Part shown: piece by piece, positions 28,978 to 37,590 of the stretch
How positions within the stretch are numbered: the stretch's first letter is position 1
Layout of the letters: the number at the start of each line of letters is the position of its first letter
Assembly (NCBI RefSeq): GCF_009557615.1
Contig: NZ_CP045652.1
Coordinates: 2,542,001 to 2,606,000, forward strand
Direction: 5' to 3'
Origin: Sphingobacteruim zhuxiongii
GTDB lineage: Bacteria; Bacteroidota; Bacteroidia; Sphingobacteriales; Sphingobacteriaceae
Length of the DNA: 64,000 bases
The notes under the pieces: model-generated
The model's input: only the letters and a program-made list of their open reading frames with translations
Database searches by the model: none
Told to the model about the DNA's origin: nothing
Made by a program: the position numbers and the translations under genes

Positions 28978-30225
28978 TTATGCTGTTTCTACGGGTGAGT
29001 CCTCAGGATGTACTTCCGGCTTATATGTTCTTTTTTGCCAGATATAGAAAAACAAGAATACAACAATTAGAATCGCTGGAAATATTGCCAATTTCGCTAA
29101 TGTCGCTTGTCCTACCGCTAAATCTATATTCTCTACCGTTTGACCTGTAGCTACTACTGTTTCTTTAGATTTATCGATCCAACGTCCAATAATAGGTTGA
29201 AAAATTGAAGTCGAGAACATACCTACCCCACCGATGATTGACATGCCTAGGGCACCACTCAATGGCACACGTTGAGCTGTTGTTGCAATCATTGTCGGCC
29301 AGAAATAGCAAACACCAACGGCGAAGAAAATAGCAGCAACATAAGCCATTCCTCCAGTTACTACAGAGAATAAGTAAACACCTATGGTTGCAAATACTGC
29401 AGAGAATAAAAGGACACCTGTTTGTCCCAATACTTTAATTACAGAACCCGCGAAGAATCGGCCAACAGCCATTACGCCGGTTACTAAGGCTAATATTAAC
29501 ATTGGGCTAGCACCGCTATCCGCCATAATAATCCCTACCCATTGTTGAGGTCCAAATTCTGAGATCGCCGTTAATGCCATACAACAGAATAAGAAGATAA
29601 AGATTGGCGAAAACATCGCTTTGAAGTTATTGGAAATTGATGCTGCCGCTTCTTGTTTTGCTTCTGGAAATGCTTTACCCCAAAAGATTATGGCATAAAG
29701 AATCGTTGGAACCATAATAATCCACATCTGTGTTTGCCAAGATGCACCGAAATCTGTCATGAATTTAGAGATTAAACTACCCAAAACAATTCCTCCTGGG
29801 AACCACATATGGAAGCGATTTAACATTTTATCCATTCGTTTACCGGAATACAAATCTGCAATCAGTGGATTACATGCTGCTTCCGTACATCCATTACCGA
29901 AGCCAATAAATAATGTAGAAACTAACAAGGAGGTGTAGCCTGTTGCAAAAATCGTCAGGATAATCCCCAGTGTATGTGAAACAAAAGCAATGCGCATAAT
30001 ATTCGCTGGTCCTATTTTATAATAGAATAACCCGCCCAATATCATGGAGATTGGGAAGCCTAGAAACCACATGGAGTTGATAAACCCCAGTTGTTCGGCA
30101 CTTAAATTAAAACTTGCTCCGAGTTGCGGAAGAATTCCCGCACGGATGGAAAAAGTGAGGCCTGTTGTAATTAGGGCTAAACAGCTCCCAAGAAACAAAG
30201 CATTACTGTTAACTTGCTTACTCAT
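28978..30225 (-). CDS. MFS transporter, sugar-type
   Basis: A 415-residue inner-membrane protein with about 12 hydrophobic segments in two halves, typical of the major facilitator superfamily. The N-half has GLTFSIRAGILPQLGASF and GFPISMILGGLFYYKIG, and a glycine-rich loop MAVGRFFAGS is in the second half. The C-terminal tail is charged (WQKRTYKPEVHPEDSP). It is encoded between the TIM-barrel isomerase and ThuA-like genes with short spacers, so it likely imports the sugar or product handled by that operon. The substrate is not identified. Confidence 0.88.
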   Translation of the reverse strand: MSKQVNSNALFLGSCLALITTGLTFSIRAGILPQLGASFNLSAEQLGFINSMWFLGFPISMILGGLFYYKIGPANIMRIAFVSHTLGIILTIFATGYTSLLVSTLFIGFGNGCTEAACNPLIADLYSGKRMDKMLNRFHMWFPGGIVLGSLISKFMTDFGASWQTQMWIIMVPTILYAIIFWGKAFPEAKQEAAASISNNFKAMFSPIFIFLFCCMALTAISEFGPQQWVGIIMADSGASPMLILALVTGVMAVGRFFAGSVIKVLGQTGVLLFSAVFATIGVYLFSVVTGGMAYVAAIFFAVGVCYFWPTMIATTAQRVPLSGALGMSIIGGVGMFSTSIFQPIIGRWIDKSKETVVATGQTVENIDLAVGQATLAKLAIFPAILIVVFLFFYIWQKRTYKPEVHPEDSPVETA

Positions 30226-30296
30226 AATGTTGGTTTATATTAGTTAAGAAAACAGCGAGGTAAGGATAGCACGAGTCTACCCCTACTCGCCAATTT

Positions 30297-31142
30297 TTAA
30301 GCTTTCGCTAGCATCGATTTAATAAAGGTATAACCTTCTTCGGCAATTTCCCAAGGATCTGAATATTCTCTCCATACATTAATTGCGTTGGCGAAGTCCG
30401 GATCGGCACGGGAGAATGACTCGATAGTATACCAACCTTCATAATTAGCCGCTTTTAAAGCCGTAAACACCTCCTGCCAATGAACTAATCCTTTTCCAGG
30501 TGTTCCTCGGTCATTTTCGCTGATGTGTACATGTGCTAAGTATGGACGAATACGATCGATCGGTTGCTTGATGCTTTTCTCTTCAATATTAGCATGATGA
30601 GTATCATACATGGCTCTCACATGCGAGTGATTTGTCAACTCTACTAACTTTGCCAACTGCTCCATGGTGTTGGCTAAGTACGTTTCAAAGCGATTTACCG
30701 CTTCTAAAGCGAGAACAATATCGGCTTGCTTAGCATATTCGCCTGCCTGTTGTAATACTTCGGCGCTCCATTGATATTCTTCTTCGGTAGGTGCTGCTCT
30801 CGAAAAGGATCCGTGAGCCGAATGAAAAGGACCACAGATTACTTTGGATCCCAAATCATGTGCACGATCAATAGCCCATTTTATTTTATCAAGACCTCGT
30901 TGTCTAATAACGGATTCTGAAGCGATTGGATTGTCGTCTGCACCGAGAACAAAAACGCCAGTTGTTTCCAAATTCAATTCGCGAGCATAATTCCCCAGGG
31001 CTTTATATTCAGTCTCATCTGGTGAGCCTATCAATAGCTCAATTCCATCGTATCCTATCGATTTCAATCGATCTAGCAATGGAAAAACAGCTGATGAAAC
31101 ACCAGCAGACCATGGCAATAAGTTAAATCCAATTTTGTTCAT
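30297..31142 (-). CDS. Sugar phosphate isomerase/epimerase (TIM barrel)
   Basis: A 281-residue protein of the AP-endonuclease-2 TIM-barrel family. I chose the ATG at 31142 (MNKIGFNLLPW), since the upstream frame adds an atypical basic extension. Predicted metal ligands follow the tagatose-3-epimerase pattern: Glu in LALEAVNRFETY, Asp in MYDTHHANIEE, His in HVHISENDRGTPG, and Glu in WYTIESFSR. It probably epimerises or dehydrates a keto-sugar in the cytosol. It lies 71 bases upstream of the MFS gene and downstream of the large cytochrome-containing gene. The exact sugar is unknown. Confidence 0.88.
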   Translation of the reverse strand: MNKIGFNLLPWSAGVSSAVFPLLDRLKSIGYDGIELLIGSPDETEYKALGNYARELNLETTGVFVLGADDNPIASESVIRQRGLDKIKWAIDRAHDLGSKVICGPFHSAHGSFSRAAPTEEEYQWSAEVLQQAGEYAKQADIVLALEAVNRFETYLANTMEQLAKLVELTNHSHVRAMYDTHHANIEEKSIKQPIDRIRPYLAHVHISENDRGTPGKGLVHWQEVFTALKAANYEGWYTIESFSRADPDFANAINVWREYSDPWEIAEEGYTFIKSMLAKA

Positions 31143-31400
31143 TCTCTTCCTTTTCGTTTTTATAGGTTCTAAAAAATAGCGAGGGAATTTGGTTAGCATT
31201 CCTTCCTGCTATGACGCAGATCGACAGTTAATCCTCCCCATCAGGGGGAGGCTGGGAGAAACTGTCTTGGTATAATATATGAAACTAAATAGCTATTTTA
31301 AAATCTTCAGGTCATAAAAAAATTGATGTTCAAGGGGGCGATGTTAAAGCCTATATAAAAACATTCCCCCTATTCCATCATTCATTTATTCTAACCCAAA
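31143..31400. other. Spacer with two GC-rich hairpins
   Basis: The spacer lies between two minus-strand cluster genes. It holds the arms CCTCCCC/GGGGAGG around 31233-31252, and a longer pair GGGGG/CCCCC with ATGTT/ACAT between about 31334 and 31375. The second could slow or end transcription after the large lipoprotein gene. Confidence 0.35.
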
Positions 31401-34400
31401 TTAATTTTTTTCTAAAGGATGTATTTTCATCAATTCTTCTGGTGAATAAAATCCTTTTTTATCCTTGACTGCTTCGCGAATGGCTTTGACCTTAGCCGTT
31501 GAAATTGCACCCGCGCTATTGCCAAATGTATTGCGGACATAAGTCAACACATCGGCTATTTCTTGATCATTTAACATCGCACCGAACGGAGTCATTGGAA
31601 CTTGACCTGGGTATTTCTTCCCATTTACTTCAATAGGTCCTAATAATCCATGTAATGTTAACTTGATTAATCGATCTTCATTACCTGTCACCCAAATACT
31701 TTGATTTAATGGAGGGAAACCAGAGGTCTCTAATCCTTTACCATTCGGCTGATGACAAGTGATACAATAGCCTTCTTTTGCATAGATCACTGCACCGCGT
31801 TTGAACTGCTCTAAATCTTTTCCTTTTAAGCTTGTTCTTAAACTTCCTCCCTCTGCTCTTTGCTTCACTGATTTATTGTTTAAATGCGCGAAAGAGGTTT
31901 TGTAAGCTGGTTTATTCCATTTGTCCAATTTCGTCGTATCGATTGCATTTATCAGATCTAATCCTGTTGACGGATTTAACCAAGACACTGCCGCGATTAC
32001 TTCTAATTTCACGCGACCATTTTCATCTTTGGCTGCTTTAGCAAATAGCTCCTTATAGTTTTTAATCTTATCGGTGTTATAACGTAAGGCATGTACTGCT
32101 GCCGCACGTGCATGATAATCTGTAGAGTTCAATAGCTTTTCAAGCAATCCTGCATCGATCTTATTCGCTCCCCATGTTACCCACAACGCTTCGGTCAAGT
32201 TATGAAGGTATTTAGGATCCTTAGTATCCAGTTTTTCTGCCCATGCTAGTGTTTTCTTTACCACTTCAGCATCATCGCGTAGACGTAGCTCAGAACGTGT
32301 TCTGTATCTAGAGCGATATTCTGGTAATTTTAAATTTTCTAATAATTCATCGATACTTGCACCATCAATTTTCGCTGGTTTCACCAATGGTCTAGATGGG
32401 TATGTAACACGGTAAATACGTCCATGAACATGATCGCGAAGTGGATCACGGGCATTGTGTTGCATATGACCAATTAGAATATTATGCCAGTCAACAACGT
32501 AAAGGGAACCATCAGGTGCAAATTCAGAATCTACAGGACGGAAGTTCTTATCGTCTGACCAAAATAAATCTTGTCTATGTTGTGATTTAAATCCGGTTCC
32601 ATCATCTGTTAAGGTATGCTGTTTCGCGCCTAAGAAACCAATCGTATTGTTAATAAGATAATCTCCTTGTACATCATCCGGGAAATGGCGTGATGAAACG
32701 ATTTCAAGTCCTGAAGTTGGGCGTACACGATGTAGGCTATCCACCAAAGTAAACGACTTATCATTGGCTTCGCCATAACGAGGTTTCATACTACCAGGAA
32801 GCATCCAACGTACATCAGGACCTGAAGTCTCTGAATAGATCATTTGTCCCCAGTCGTCGGTTGCAATACCCCATGGGTTAGGAATCGAAACCTGAGCAAC
32901 ACGCTCTAAACGCTTATTTTGTGGCGAATAACGGAAGAATCCTCCATTTGTAGCGCGCACCGGACCATAGGAAGTTTCGACATTGGTATGTAAGAAAACA
33001 CCCTCGGCCATATAGATTGCTCCCGATGGATCCATCGTGTAAACGCTATGTGCATGATGCGTATCATGATCATCAAACCCGCTTAATATCACTTCTTTTT
33101 TATCGGCCTTACCATCTCCATCCGTATCTTTCAACAACACCATGTTTTTACCTTGAGAAACATAAACGCCCTCTTTCGTAAATTCAAAGCCAATTGGTAA
33201 ATGCAATTTATCTGCAAATACAGTTTGCTTATCGGCTTTTCCGTCGCCGTTTGTATCTTCAAGGATGATAATTTTATCATTCGGTTTGCCATCTCCAGCC
33301 TTCCAGTGTGGATAGCTTGGCATAGTAGCCACCCATAATCTACCTTTCTCATCAAATGATATCTGTACTGGATTTGCCAAGTCTGGGAACTGTTCCTCTG
33401 AAGCAAATAGATCAATTTTATAGCCCGGAGCAACGTGGAATTTCGACAATGCTTCATCACCGTAAAGGTATCTCGCATCCCCTTTTTCTCCTGCCACATA
33501 ATTAGTAACTACTTCAGGTAATTTGAGCGTGTTCTTATCCATTGCGGCTAAATCCACTTTCTCGCCTTTCGCTGCTTTCCAAATTGCAGTATCACGTATC
33601 TCCCCCATTTGGCGAAGCTTTTTGATTTCAAAAGGATAGTTATCTGGACCGAAAGGATTAAAACGACGACCATAAGCATGTACTCCGTTAGGGATTTTGA
33701 AATCTTGATTCCAAATCCAATCTTTTTCTAATACGGCTTCTTTTATTTGTTCCTTATGTGATGAAGGCGTGCCTTCTCCTTTTCCGAAAATACCCGTAAC
33801 TAAATAGTCCGCGAATTTCGCATAAGCATCTTGCGTTAACTGCGATCCGTCAATCGTCAAAGGCTCAGAAGCGCTAGCATACCATTTTTTCGTTACGGAA
33901 TAAACATCCAAGAAAGGGACATTCTTTTCTTTCGCAATACTAGCCATTGCATCTGCATATAGCTTGATATTGGCATTTGTTTCTTCCCCATCGGGAAGAT
34001 CATATTTATCGGATAAATCTTCAAAAGCAATTGGCGACACCAATACAAGGGTTGTACCTTTTCCACCATTATAGTTCTGTTTTCTTGAATGATCAATGAA
34101 TGCAGCTATTTCCCCTTTGAAGTTTTCCAAGCCCTCAGCTCCTTTAAAGGACTCATTATAGCCAAAAAATCCAATAATAACATCGGGTTTCAAAGTCGTT
34201 AACCATGCATCTTCAGTTGGAAAATGCCCTTCACTACCCGTGTTGATATCATATTCAGGGTTGAATGCCTCAGCACCGTCGAACGCCCAAGGCGAATTTC
34301 TCGATGGATGTGGGCGGAAACCGGCGGTATTGCCTGGATTACTGATATTGCGTATGTAAAGCATACTGTCCGGAAAACGCGTATGGAGTTCCGTATCGAA

Positions 34401-34556
34401 ATCCCCGTATTCCATCATTCTAGAACCTAAGTTATTTCCAATCAAAACAACACGCGATCCTTTATGAATCTTTACCGGCTCCATTGATGGCTTATCCGAA
34501 CAAGCATACAGGAGCATTAACACAAAAAAAACTAGAAAGGAACTTCTGAAATTCAT
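31401..34556 (-). CDS. SGNH-like, PVC-type beta-propeller and cytochrome c lipoprotein
   Basis: A 1051-residue lipoprotein (lipobox LLYACS) when started at the ATG at 34556. Domain order: an SGNH-hydrolase-like N-terminal part (VVLIGNNLGSRMMEYGDF, GFFGYNESF); a beta-propeller of the membrane-bound dehydrogenase/PVC type (GRLWVATMPSYPHWKAG, APDGSLYVVDWHNILIGHMQHN) with two calcium-loop motifs (DTNGDGKAD, DTDGDGKAD); a helical HEAT-like stretch; and a C-terminal cytochrome c with the haem motif CITCHQ and the likely Met ligand in VPMTPFG. It may pass electrons from sugar oxidation to the respiratory chain in the periplasm. It probably heads the cluster with the epimerase, MFS and ThuA genes. 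Confidence 0.88.
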   Translation of the reverse strand: MNFRSSFLVFFVLMLLYACSDKPSMEPVKIHKGSRVVLIGNNLGSRMMEYGDFDTELHTRFPDSMLYIRNISNPGNTAGFRPHPSRNSPWAFDGAEAFNPEYDINTGSEGHFPTEDAWLTTLKPDVIIGFFGYNESFKGAEGLENFKGEIAAFIDHSRKQNYNGGKGTTLVLVSPIAFEDLSDKYDLPDGEETNANIKLYADAMASIAKEKNVPFLDVYSVTKKWYASASEPLTIDGSQLTQDAYAKFADYLVTGIFGKGEGTPSSHKEQIKEAVLEKDWIWNQDFKIPNGVHAYGRRFNPFGPDNYPFEIKKLRQMGEIRDTAIWKAAKGEKVDLAAMDKNTLKLPEVVTNYVAGEKGDARYLYGDEALSKFHVAPGYKIDLFASEEQFPDLANPVQISFDEKGRLWVATMPSYPHWKAGDGKPNDKIIILEDTNGDGKADKQTVFADKLHLPIGFEFTKEGVYVSQGKNMVLLKDTDGDGKADKKEVILSGFDDHDTHHAHSVYTMDPSGAIYMAEGVFLHTNVETSYGPVRATNGGFFRYSPQNKRLERVAQVSIPNPWGIATDDWGQMIYSETSGPDVRWMLPGSMKPRYGEANDKSFTLVDSLHRVRPTSGLEIVSSRHFPDDVQGDYLINNTIGFLGAKQHTLTDDGTGFKSQHRQDLFWSDDKNFRPVDSEFAPDGSLYVVDWHNILIGHMQHNARDPLRDHVHGRIYRVTYPSRPLVKPAKIDGASIDELLENLKLPEYRSRYRTRSELRLRDDAEVVKKTLAWAEKLDTKDPKYLHNLTEALWVTWGANKIDAGLLEKLLNSTDYHARAAAVHALRYNTDKIKNYKELFAKAAKDENGRVKLEVIAAVSWLNPSTGLDLINAIDTTKLDKWNKPAYKTSFAHLNNKSVKQRAEGGSLRTSLKGKDLEQFKRGAVIYAKEGYCITCHQPNGKGLETSGFPPLNQSIWVTGNEDRLIKLTLHGLLGPIEVNGKKYPGQVPMTPFGAMLNDQEIADVLTYVRNTFGNSAGAISTAKVKAIREAVKDKKGFYSPEELMKIHPLEKN

Positions 34557-34621
34557 AATATATATAGATTGTACAAGGTTTATACCCTGAGGCAATATGC
34601 CACATAGATTCAGGTTATAAT

Positions 34622-34629
34622 CAAATATA
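34622..34629 (-). promoter_or_regulatory. -7 promoter element for the large cytochrome lipoprotein gene
   Basis: The minus strand reads TATATTTG, an exact TAnnTTTG match, 66 bases before the ATG. The leader would contain a small GGCATATTGCC stem. No -33 TTG is seen. Confidence 0.4.
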
Positions 34630-34801
34630 AAGTTCCATATGGTAAATGGTATCCTGTACTATCCTGATAGGATGTTTTTTTTTATTTCGGGAGCAATAAA
34701 GGAGTTTAGGAGCGCCTAAGCCCAATTTTTCAAGTTCTCGCGCAAGTTTAAAGATTCTATAAAAGGAGATTTTAGACTGATATTGAATGCACTATAAACG
34801 A

Positions 34802-34836
34802 AAATGCCTTGATATCAATAAAGAATCAAGGCATTT
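34802..34836 (-). terminator. Terminator-like hairpin after the 83-residue protein gene
   Basis: The arms AAATGCCTTGAT and ATCAAGGCATTT pair perfectly around an 11-base loop. On the minus strand the stem is followed by TTCGTTTATAG, a weak T-tract. It lies about 30 bases past the gene's stop. Confidence 0.6.
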
Positions 34837-34864
34837 AAACATATGAACTAGAGAAAAATGCAAG

Positions 34865-35116
34865 CTATGCTCCGATGGCCGTTGAAATAGAATTTGAACT
34901 GATGAATGCCACCCGATGACCAAGCTCTAATAGTTTGGTCTGAATTTCATCTTCAACGCGCCCGATTGATTTGATACGCATGATAAACTGCTTATCATCC
35001 AAATCAAATGAATGTAATTGAATATGTGGTATACTTATTTCTAAGGTCTTGATCAGTTCTTCACGAGCTAACATTGTCTTTAATGGTGCTCTGAACGTTA
35101 GTATATAGTTATCCAT
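34865..35116 (-). CDS. Small ferredoxin-fold-like protein, possible SufR-type target
   Basis: An 83-residue protein whose strand/helix order (YILTFRAPL, EELIKTLEIS, IQLHSFDLDDKQFIMRIKS, VEDEIQTKLLELG, HRVAFIS) suggests a beta-alpha-beta ferredoxin-like fold as in ACT or HMA domains. The metal-binding CxxC of HMA domains is absent. It is transcribed divergently from the SufR-like regulator. Its promoter is well defined (TTG at 35210-35212, 19 bases, TAAATTTG at 35183-35190), and a 17-base repeated motif covers the -33 element. It is probably controlled by the neighbour. The molecular function is unknown. Confidence 0.6.
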   Translation of the reverse strand: MDNYILTFRAPLKTMLAREELIKTLEISIPHIQLHSFDLDDKQFIMRIKSIGRVEDEIQTKLLELGHRVAFISSNSISTAIGA

Positions 35117-35182
35117 AATGTTTCCTGGTATGGTTGTAAAATCTGCTTATTCCTGTCCAACTCTGACACTGGAATGATTAAC

Positions 35183-35212
35183 CAAATTTAGAAAAGCTTT
35201 CAATTAAAACAA
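35183..35212 (-). promoter_or_regulatory. Promoter of the 83-residue protein gene
   Basis: On the minus strand a TTG (35212-35210) is followed after 19 bases by TAAATTTG (35190-35183), a full consensus match. The -33 end overlaps the repeated motif at 35207-35223. Confidence 0.65.
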
Positions 35213-35223
35213 GTATATAATTG
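35207..35223. promoter_or_regulatory. Putative operator, copy 1
   Basis: AAACAAGTATATAATTG, followed by TTTT, forms a partial inverted repeat AAACAA/TTGTTT. A near-identical copy at 35370-35386 differs at one base. This copy covers the -33 element of the minus-strand gene. Confidence 0.5.
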
Positions 35224-35349
35224 TTTTATTATTGTCATGATTTCATTTACTCAAATTGCTGAATAGACTGCTAATCTCCAGTAAAGGCTATTTATTAAAA
35301 TATTTCATTAATATTATTTTAACAAAGTCATAAAACTTTAAGGAATATC

Positions 35350-35357
35350 TATCTTTG
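35350..35357 (+). promoter_or_regulatory. -7 promoter element for the SufR-like regulator
   Basis: TATCTTTG is an exact match to TAnnTTTG, 33 bases before the ATG at 35391. The final TTG is a possible but unlikely start codon. Confidence 0.5.
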
Positions 35358-35369
35358 TATTCTTGCTTT

Positions 35370-35386
35370 AAACAAGTAAATAATTG
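35370..35386. promoter_or_regulatory. Putative operator, copy 2
   Basis: AAACAAGTAAATAATTG is identical to copy 1 in 16 of 17 positions. It lies between the -7 element and the start codon of the regulator gene, a position that fits autorepression. Confidence 0.5.
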
Positions 35387-35390
35387 GGTA

Positions 35391-36023
35391 ATGAAAAAGA
35401 AGAGTAGTTCAGAACAATTACTGATGTTACTGAAAATGCGCTGCGAACTGGATGCTGCGTCAGTAGCGTCGGCATTATCGATGACAAAAGAAGGTGCGCG
35501 ACAACACCTCCTAAAACTGGAGGAAGAAGGTTTAGTGAAAAAGGAATGCAAGAGTGTTGGCGTTGGTCGCCCCTTTAGTTTTTATTCCCTAACCTCGGCA
35601 GGATTAGCAAAATTTCCGGACACGCATGCTGATGTGACCGTACAATTACTTGATTCTGTTCGTAATATTTTAGGCGAAAATGCGCTTGAGCTACTAATCA
35701 GTGATCGAGAAAAGCAGACCTACTCTCGCTATCAAAAAGCGCTAGAAAGTGCATCGACAGTCGAAGAGAAGTTGGAAAGACTAAGTCAAATTAGAACGGA
35801 AGAAGGATATATTGCCGAATGGTCTAAAGAGAGTAACAACTATTTCTTTATTGAGAATCATTGCCCAATCTGTGCTGCCGCAACCGCATGTCAGCGTTTC
35901 TGTCGAGCAGAGCTTCAGAACTTTCAACGTTTATTCGGGGAACAATACCTTGTCGAAAGGACACAACATATACTCGCAGACGAACATCGCTGTGTTTACC
36001 GCATCGCTAAGCAAAGCAATTCT
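35391..36023 (+). CDS. SufR-like iron-sulfur transcriptional regulator
   Basis: A protein of about 210 residues from the ATG at 35391 (MKKKSSSEQLL). The N-terminal winged helix (LKMRCELDAASVASALSMTKEGARQHLLKLEEEGLV) has the DeoR/ArsR-like form. The C-terminal part carries a cysteine cluster HCPICAAATACQRFC and a last cysteine in DEHRCVYRI. This arrangement matches SufR and related regulators that bind a [4Fe-4S] cluster. It would sense iron-sulfur or redox state. The start was chosen because the frame upstream runs into the promoter. It is divergent from the small ferredoxin-fold-like gene and likely controls both genes through the repeated 17-base motif. No suf genes are in the window. Confidence 0.82.
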
Positions 36024-36035
36024 TAGCGGTTCTTT

Positions 36036-36374
36036 TTAGCGCAAATCACGCGACCTTCGATACAATTCCTCGACTAATTTAGAAGAACGATAGCTAAATT
36101 CTGCGCCAAAGCTATTAATTACTAAACCCTTAATGAGATTGTCTTTCGAGGAGATCGCAAATAAGATGCTCTCATCTGCAGGATCCGTCATGCCTTCAAA
36201 GCGATAGATTCCGTCTATTACAAATTCTTCAGACGACAACTCCATTGCATTTTGTGCACAATACAAACATTCGCCATCCTCTCGAATTAGGAAGTCTTCA
36301 GTATAACCAATAGTCTGCAAATCGTTCACCGCTTCACTTAGTGTATCATAGGATCTATTATGCTGTAATGCCAT
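36036..36374 (-). CDS. Small conserved protein, often labelled phosphoribosylpyrophosphate synthetase
   Basis: A 112-residue protein common in Bacteroidota (YDTLSEAVNDLQTIGYTEDF, ECLYCAQNAMELSSEEFVIDGIYRFEGMTDPADESILFAI). Databases often call such proteins phosphoribosylpyrophosphate synthetase. It is far too short for that enzyme and lacks its PRPP-binding loop, so I regard that name as an annotation error. The real function is unknown. The single CxxC-like pair is not enough to assign metal binding. It is convergent with the SufR-like gene, 12 bases from its end. Confidence 0.75.
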   Translation of the reverse strand: MALQHNRSYDTLSEAVNDLQTIGYTEDFLIREDGECLYCAQNAMELSSEEFVIDGIYRFEGMTDPADESILFAISSKDNLIKGLVINSFGAEFSYRSSKLVEELYRRSRDLR

Positions 36375-36483
36375 AATTTATATTTTATATCTTGCAATTA
36401 AATATAAGAATTTTTACAATGGATCGTTTCATTTCGAAAACCTTTCCGTTTTAAAATGGTATTATAAACGTCGTTTTTATACA

Positions 36484-36505
36484 TTATCCAATTTGGATAA
36501 CTTTA
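36484..36505 (+). promoter_or_regulatory. Palindromic operator overlapping a promoter
   Basis: TTATCCAA-T-TTGGATAA (36484-36500) is a perfect 8+1+8 palindrome. Its right arm overlaps TAACTTTA (36498-36505), a seven-of-eight match to the -7 element of the downstream gene. Confidence 0.5.
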
Positions 36506-36520
36506 CTACATAAAATTTAA

Positions 36521-37582
36521 ATGGAAATCACACTCTATATTTTAGGTTCACTTATTCTTATCTGCTCTCTCCTCCCCTTAATCCGACATGATTATTGGAC
36601 ATTTCGTGTTTTTGAGTATCCGCGAATTCAAAAATTGGCGATTGCCATTCTTTGGTTGCTACTTTACATGCTATTTGTTGTTTCTGCGAGTCTTTGGCTA
36701 AACCTTATGGCAGTGGCCATTGGAATAACAGCGATATGTTTACTTATTCAAATCATTCCTTTCACTCCCTTAGCTAAAAAGCAAGTATTCGGAACAAAGG
36801 AAACTGACAAGTCAAATAGCTTATCGATATTGATTTCCAATGTATTCGAAGACAACGACGATTATCAAGGATGTGTTGATGTGGTAAAAAAGAGCAATGC
36901 TGATCTAGTGCTTTTGTTAGAAACAAATCATCGTTGGGAAAAAGAAACTGCTGTTCTTGATCAAGATTATCCACATCAGATTAAAGTACCTATCGACAAC
37001 ACCTACGGTATGTTAATGTTTTCGAAACTACCATTTCGAGATAGTGAGGTCAAATATCTTGTCGAGGAGGAGATTCCTTCGATTCACACCAAGATCGAAC
37101 TCCCCAGTGGACAGCTAGTCCAAGTATTTGCGGTTCATCCTACGCCGCCGGTTCCAAATGAGAACCCCCGATCTACAGAAAGAGACAAAGAGCTACTGTT
37201 GGTTGCTGATCAAGCGAAAAACTGTAAACTTCCAGTCGTTGTCATTGGGGATCTAAACGATGTCGCTTGGAGTTATACAACCGAATTATTCCTTAAGATG
37301 AGTGAGCTTCTTGACCCACGTCGTGGTCGTGGCTTTTTCAACACCTTTCATGCAAAATATCCATTGATGCAATTCCCTTTGGATCACGCCTTTATCTCGG
37401 CTCACTTCAAGTTAATTTCATTGAGGAAAATGAATAATTTTAATTCGGATCATTATCCTATTTTTGTACATCTGCAATATGCATCTCAAAACGAAAGTAT
37501 CCAAGAGGACAATCAATTAGAGGCAAGCCAAGCAGATAAGGAAATCGCCGCTGAGAAAAAAACGGCCGATACGTCAGATTAG
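36521..37582 (+). CDS. Membrane-anchored endonuclease/exonuclease/phosphatase family protein
   Basis: A 353-residue protein with three hydrophobic helices in the first about 85 residues, followed by an EEP-fold domain (about 105-320). The family motifs are seen in order: SNVFEDND, the metal-binding Glu in LLLETNHRW, FAVHPTPP, GDLNDVAW, LDHAFIS and the catalytic SDHYPIF. A low-complexity charged tail follows (about 325-353). The active domain probably faces the periplasm or outer leaf. It could act on phospholipids, nucleic acids or sugar phosphates; the sequence does not tell which. A palindromic operator-like site covers its promoter. Confidence 0.87.
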   Translation: MEITLYILGSLILICSLLPLIRHDYWTFRVFEYPRIQKLAIAILWLLLYMLFVVSASLWLNLMAVAIGITAICLLIQIIPFTPLAKKQVFGTKETDKSNSLSILISNVFEDNDDYQGCVDVVKKSNADLVLLLETNHRWEKETAVLDQDYPHQIKVPIDNTYGMLMFSKLPFRDSEVKYLVEEEIPSIHTKIELPSGQLVQVFAVHPTPPVPNENPRSTERDKELLLVADQAKNCKLPVVVIGDLNDVAWSYTTELFLKMSELLDPRRGRGFFNTFHAKYPLMQFPLDHAFISAHFKLISLRKMNNFNSDHYPIFVHLQYASQNESIQEDNQLEASQADKEIAAEKKTADTSD

Positions 37583-37590
37583 CTAACAAC

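Noticed and set aside
34640..34680. Short ATCCT/AGGAT stem followed by a long T-run upstream of the large cytochrome lipoprotein gene
   Set aside because: The stem is only five base pairs and no plus-strand gene precedes it; too weak to call as a terminator.
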